A stretch of DNA of 15,552 bases from positions 7,339-22,890 of the forward strand of contig DGFH01000364.1 in the NCBI GenBank assembly GCA_002391565.1, read 5' to 3'. Both the position numbers and the translations under genes were made by a program. Origin of the DNA: Anaerolineales bacterium UBA3905 (lineage in GTDB: Bacteria; Chloroflexota; Anaerolineae; Caldilineales; Caldilineaceae). The notes under the pieces are model-generated. The model worked only from the letters and a program-made list of their open reading frames with translations, did not search any database and had not been told where the DNA came from. Positions 13,296 to 15,552 of this stretch are shown here, piece after piece; position 1 is the stretch's first letter, and each line of letters starts with the position of its first letter.

Positions 13296-14321
13296 GTGGC
13301 GATTGTACAACATTTGATCGTCGACGAGTATGGCAGTTTTGTTGGCAAAAAGAGTGAACGGCTGAGTGTGACGTGCCAGGGTGAAAAGCGCATCGAGGCG
13401 CCGATTATGCATCTAGAGACGGTGTTGATCACCGGCAAGGGCGTCAGCCTGAGCAGCGATGCGGTGGCGGCGTGCGCCGAAGCGGGCATCCCGATTCACT
13501 TTCTCGACACGCAGGGGCATCCGGTGGGCAGCCTGTACAGCGCCGCGTTGACGGCGACGATAGCGACGCGACGGGCGCAGCTTCAGGCGCGGGACAGCGA
13601 CAAGGGATTGGCGTTTGCCAAAGGCATTGCAGAGGGCAAGCTACGCAATCAGAGCAATCTACTCAAGTATCTCAGCAAAAACCGCCGCGAAAAGCAGCCA
13701 GAGGTCTACACCGAGGTGCGTCTGCTGGCGGACGAAGTGCTCGACCATCTTGCGGAACTGGAACGCGTGACAGGCGCCACGGTCGATGAATGTCGGGGTG
13801 TGCTGCTCTCCATCGAAGGGCGGGCGGCGCAGAAATACTGGGCGGGCGTCAAGCACCTGTTTTTGACCGAGGTCGATTGGCCCGGACGGCGCACGCAGGG
13901 GGCGACAGATGCTGTCAACGCAGCGCTGAACTATGGCTATGGCATCCTCTACGGGCAGGTGGAGCGAGCGCTAGTGCTGGCCGGTCTTGATCCGTATGCT
14001 GGTTTTCTGCATGTTGACCGCCCCGGCAAAGCCAGCTTGGTCTTTGATCTGGTCGAAGAGTTTCGCCAGACAGTAGTGGATCGCACCGTGATCGCCATTT
14101 TCAACCGGGCAATGGCAGTGGTGCTGGACGAGCGCGGGCGCCTGGTCGAAGCCAGCCGACGTAGCATCGCCGAGAAGATTTTGGCGCGGCTGGATGGGCC
14201 GGAGCCGTATGAAGGCAAGCGCCATCCGCTGCGCGCCATCATCCAGATGCAGGCGCGGCATCTGGCGACCTTTCTACGCAGCGAGCGAGGAGCGTATGAG
14301 CCGTTTGTCGCCTCTTGGTGA
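13296..14321 (+). CDS. cas1: Cas1 spacer-acquisition integrase
   Basis: This 341-residue metal-dependent integrase joins new spacers to the CRISPR array together with Cas2. The ligands are visible: E174 in SIEGRAAQKYW, H239 in GFLHVDRPGK and E254 in FDLVEEFR (D251 nearby). The N-terminal beta domain has the usual LITGKGVSLSSDAV and GIPIHFLD. The start needs care: AAGGAGG (13283-13289) directly abuts ATG 13290, which overlaps the cas6 stop, whereas GTG 13296 is 6 nt away and gives the normal N-terminus (AIVQHLIVDEYGSF). I choose GTG; an ATG 13290 start would add two residues. cas2 starts 11 nt after the stop. Confidence 0.95.
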   Translation: MAIVQHLIVDEYGSFVGKKSERLSVTCQGEKRIEAPIMHLETVLITGKGVSLSSDAVAACAEAGIPIHFLDTQGHPVGSLYSAALTATIATRRAQLQARDSDKGLAFAKGIAEGKLRNQSNLLKYLSKNRREKQPEVYTEVRLLADEVLDHLAELERVTGATVDECRGVLLSIEGRAAQKYWAGVKHLFLTEVDWPGRRTQGATDAVNAALNYGYGILYGQVERALVLAGLDPYAGFLHVDRPGKASLVFDLVEEFRQTVVDRTVIAIFNRAMAVVLDERGRLVEASRRSIAEKILARLDGPEPYEGKRHPLRAIIQMQARHLATFLRSERGAYEPFVASW

Positions 14322-14332
14322 AGGAGGGCGGG

Positions 14333-14599
14333 ATGAAGTGCCTGTTGCTATACGATATTCCTGACGACAAGATTCGCACCAAGATCGCCACCTTCTGCCT
14401 GGATTATGGGTTGGATCGAATTCAGTACAGTGCCTTTATGGGCGACCTGAGCAGCAATCATCAAGAGGAATTGATGTTAAAGCTAGGGCGGCGGCTCGGC
14501 AAAGCTGCTGGCAAGATTGACCTTTTCCCTGTATGCAAGGAGGACTGGCGTGGGCGGATCTCCATTGCACAAGAAGGGGAAGAGGCCAAGGAACAGTGA
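14333..14599 (+). CDS. cas2: Cas2 adaptation subunit
   Basis: This 88-residue ferredoxin-fold protein bridges two Cas1 dimers in the adaptation complex. It begins MKCLLLYDIPDDKIRTKIA; D8 is the conserved aspartate at the end of the first strand. The middle reads GLDRIQYSAFMGDL, the usual second strand region of Cas2. The start ATG 14333 has a perfect AAGGAGG at 14321-14327, 5 nt away, so the longer in-frame ATG at 14315 is rejected. The final EEGEEAKEQ-like acidic tail is short and probably disordered. It lies between cas1 and cas4. Confidence 0.93.
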   Translation: MKCLLLYDIPDDKIRTKIATFCLDYGLDRIQYSAFMGDLSSNHQEELMLKLGRRLGKAAGKIDLFPVCKEDWRGRISIAQEGEEAKEQ

Positions 14600-14602
14600 A
14601 GC

Positions 14603-15241
14603 ATGAAAGCAATGACGAATAGTACGGACAGCCATGCTGTGACAATCGAAGATGGGTGGCTGGTGCGGGTGACAGACTTGAAGCAATATGCATATTGTCC
14701 ACGCGTTGTATATTATCAGTATTGCCTACCCGGTGTGCACCCCATCACCTTCAAGATGCAAAGTGGCATCGAAGCGCAAGATCGCGTCGAGGAACTGGAA
14801 AAACGGCGCAGTTTGCGTGAATATGGTTTGGAAGAGGGTGAGCGTCACTTTAACATTGCGCTGACCTCGCGGCGGCTGGGCTGTACGGCGCAGGTCGATC
14901 TGGTGGTGGCGTATGGCGCCGGGGCAGAGCGCACGCTGCTGCCGGTGGATTTCAAAATGAGCCGGCACGAGCCGGGGCGCCACTTCATGCTGCAACTGGC
15001 CTGTTATGGCATAATGCTGGAGGAAGCATGGCAGGCGCCGGCGCCGGAGGGCGTGATTTATTTGATTCCAGTCAAGCGCGCCGTACGCGTCAAACTGGAT
15101 AAGCGTCTGCGTCGCGATGCCGAGCGGATCGTGGCGGCCATCCGTGCCATGGTGGCGACCGAGCAAATGCCGCCGCCCACGCCGCAGCGCAGCCGATGCG
15201 TGGACTGCGAATTTCGCCGCTTCTGCAACGACACGATCTAG
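14603..15241 (+). CDS. cas4: Cas4 Fe-S PD-(D/E)XK nuclease for spacer acquisition
   Basis: This 212-residue nuclease trims prespacers and helps choose those next to a PAM. One cysteine, C32 (YAYCPR), and the C-terminal trio C199, C202 and C208 (RCVDCEFRRFC) would bind an iron-sulfur cluster. The nuclease core is D99 in QVDLVV, D116 and K118 in VDFKMSR, and Q131 in LQLACYG, as in RecB-like family members. The start ATG 14603 follows the cas2 stop by 3 nt with AAGGA about 10 nt upstream; ATG 14612 is possible too. It is a stand-alone gene, not fused to cas1 as in I-G. It is the last gene of the adaptation operon. Confidence 0.93.
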   Translation: MKAMTNSTDSHAVTIEDGWLVRVTDLKQYAYCPRVVYYQYCLPGVHPITFKMQSGIEAQDRVEELEKRRSLREYGLEEGERHFNIALTSRRLGCTAQVDLVVAYGAGAERTLLPVDFKMSRHEPGRHFMLQLACYGIMLEEAWQAPAPEGVIYLIPVKRAVRVKLDKRLRRDAERIVAAIRAMVATEQMPPPTPQRSRCVDCEFRRFCNDTI

Positions 15242-15552
15242 CGTGGGGGTAAAGCGGACGTCTTCGCAAACCTGCCCAGTAAGCCACGTGTGGCATGGTC
15301 TCCTGCACGTTGACTGGCTGGTGTGGTGCAAGCAAACAGGTGTGGGGACGGGGCAGCCGTTCCTCGCAAAGGTGGCTGGAATATCCGCAAAAGGACAATT
15401 GCGAAAGAGATACCGAGAATGGCGCAAAAAGCAAGTGGCACGCAAAAAAACAACCGTCGTCAAGGCGCGCCAAAGCAAGTGCAGAGGGTATCCAGGTCAT
15501 TTCGCATGGTCGTGACAGGCCGAAAGGAGGGTCGGAAGCTGAGAACGATTCA
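15242..15552. other. 311-bp non-coding right flank, possible CRISPR leader side
   Basis: No convincing gene: one plus-strand reading could start at GTG 15288, but it lacks a ribosome binding site and any familiar sequence. From about 15395 to 15480 the plus strand is rich in A and purines, which would suit a CRISPR leader next to the adaptation genes. AAGCAAGTG occurs twice, at 15429-15437 and 15473-15481. AAAGGAGG near 15524 has no start codon after it within the window. No repeat-spacer pattern is present. Confidence 0.35.

Noticed and set aside
4594..15241. A CRISPR-associated transposon (Tn7-like) or type I-D system
   Set aside because: There are no tnsA/B/C or tniQ genes, and cas3 keeps its HD domain while the large subunit shows none, unlike I-D where HD sits on Cas10d.
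4594..15241. Type I-G (old I-U) assignment based on the Cas3 domain order
   Set aside because: I-G typically has Cas5-Cas6 and Cas4-Cas1 fusions and a different Cas7; here all these are separate and Cas7 is of DevR type.
15288..15515. Basic 75-residue reading frame after cas4
   Set aside because: It would need a GTG start without a ribosome binding site, and the sequence resembles nothing known to me.

Overview
The window looks like a chromosome segment of a moderately GC-rich, CRISPR-carrying bacterium. A filamentous anoxygenic phototroph of the Chloroflexota (Roseiflexus-like) is my best guess. It rests on recalled family resemblance of the housekeeping genes, the two-regulator CRISPR layout and heavy use of the hexamer GGCGCC. 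No taxonomic marker gene is present, so this is an inference.

Left part (1-4069): ordinary acyl-CoA/lipid-type metabolism around a decayed defence locus. A MaoC-type enoyl-CoA hydratase runs off the left edge on the minus strand, divergent from a DHRS1-like short-chain dehydrogenase. Next come remnants of a restriction-modification pair: a DNA methyltransferase with an internal deletion, then the N-terminal part of a restriction-endonuclease-like protein with a frameshift. An alpha-methylacyl-CoA racemase follows, convergent with a GNAT acetyltransferase. A 524-bp gap (4070-4593) holds only candidate promoters and a short palindrome.

Right part (4594-15241): one complete type I CRISPR-cas locus, all on the plus strand. 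It opens with two regulators, a 69-residue winged-helix protein and a WYL-domain protein, the latter preceded by a 17-bp near-perfect inverted repeat. The interference block follows: cas3 (helicase first, HD nuclease last), a divergent cas8-like large subunit, cas7 (DevR type) and cas5. A 304-bp non-coding gap holds two diverged copies of a ~95-nt hairpin element. The last block is cas6 (RAMP type usually seen with type III systems), cas1, cas2 and cas4. The final 311 bp are non-coding; no CRISPR repeats are visible, so any array lies outside the window.

How it works together: the regulators probably control the locus; Cas6 cuts pre-crRNA; Cas8, Cas7 and Cas5 form Cascade; Cas3 unwinds and degrades DNA; Cas1, Cas2 and Cas4 take up spacers. 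No separate small-subunit gene is present. However, cas8 carries an in-frame GAGGAGG + ATG at 9781-9799, which would give a 142-residue C-terminal product, a likely Cas11 small subunit.

The most notable points are this gene-within-gene, the reversed-order Cas3 in a locus that is not I-G, and the duplicated structured element between cas5 and cas6. In that element the arm differences keep pairing only in plus-strand RNA.
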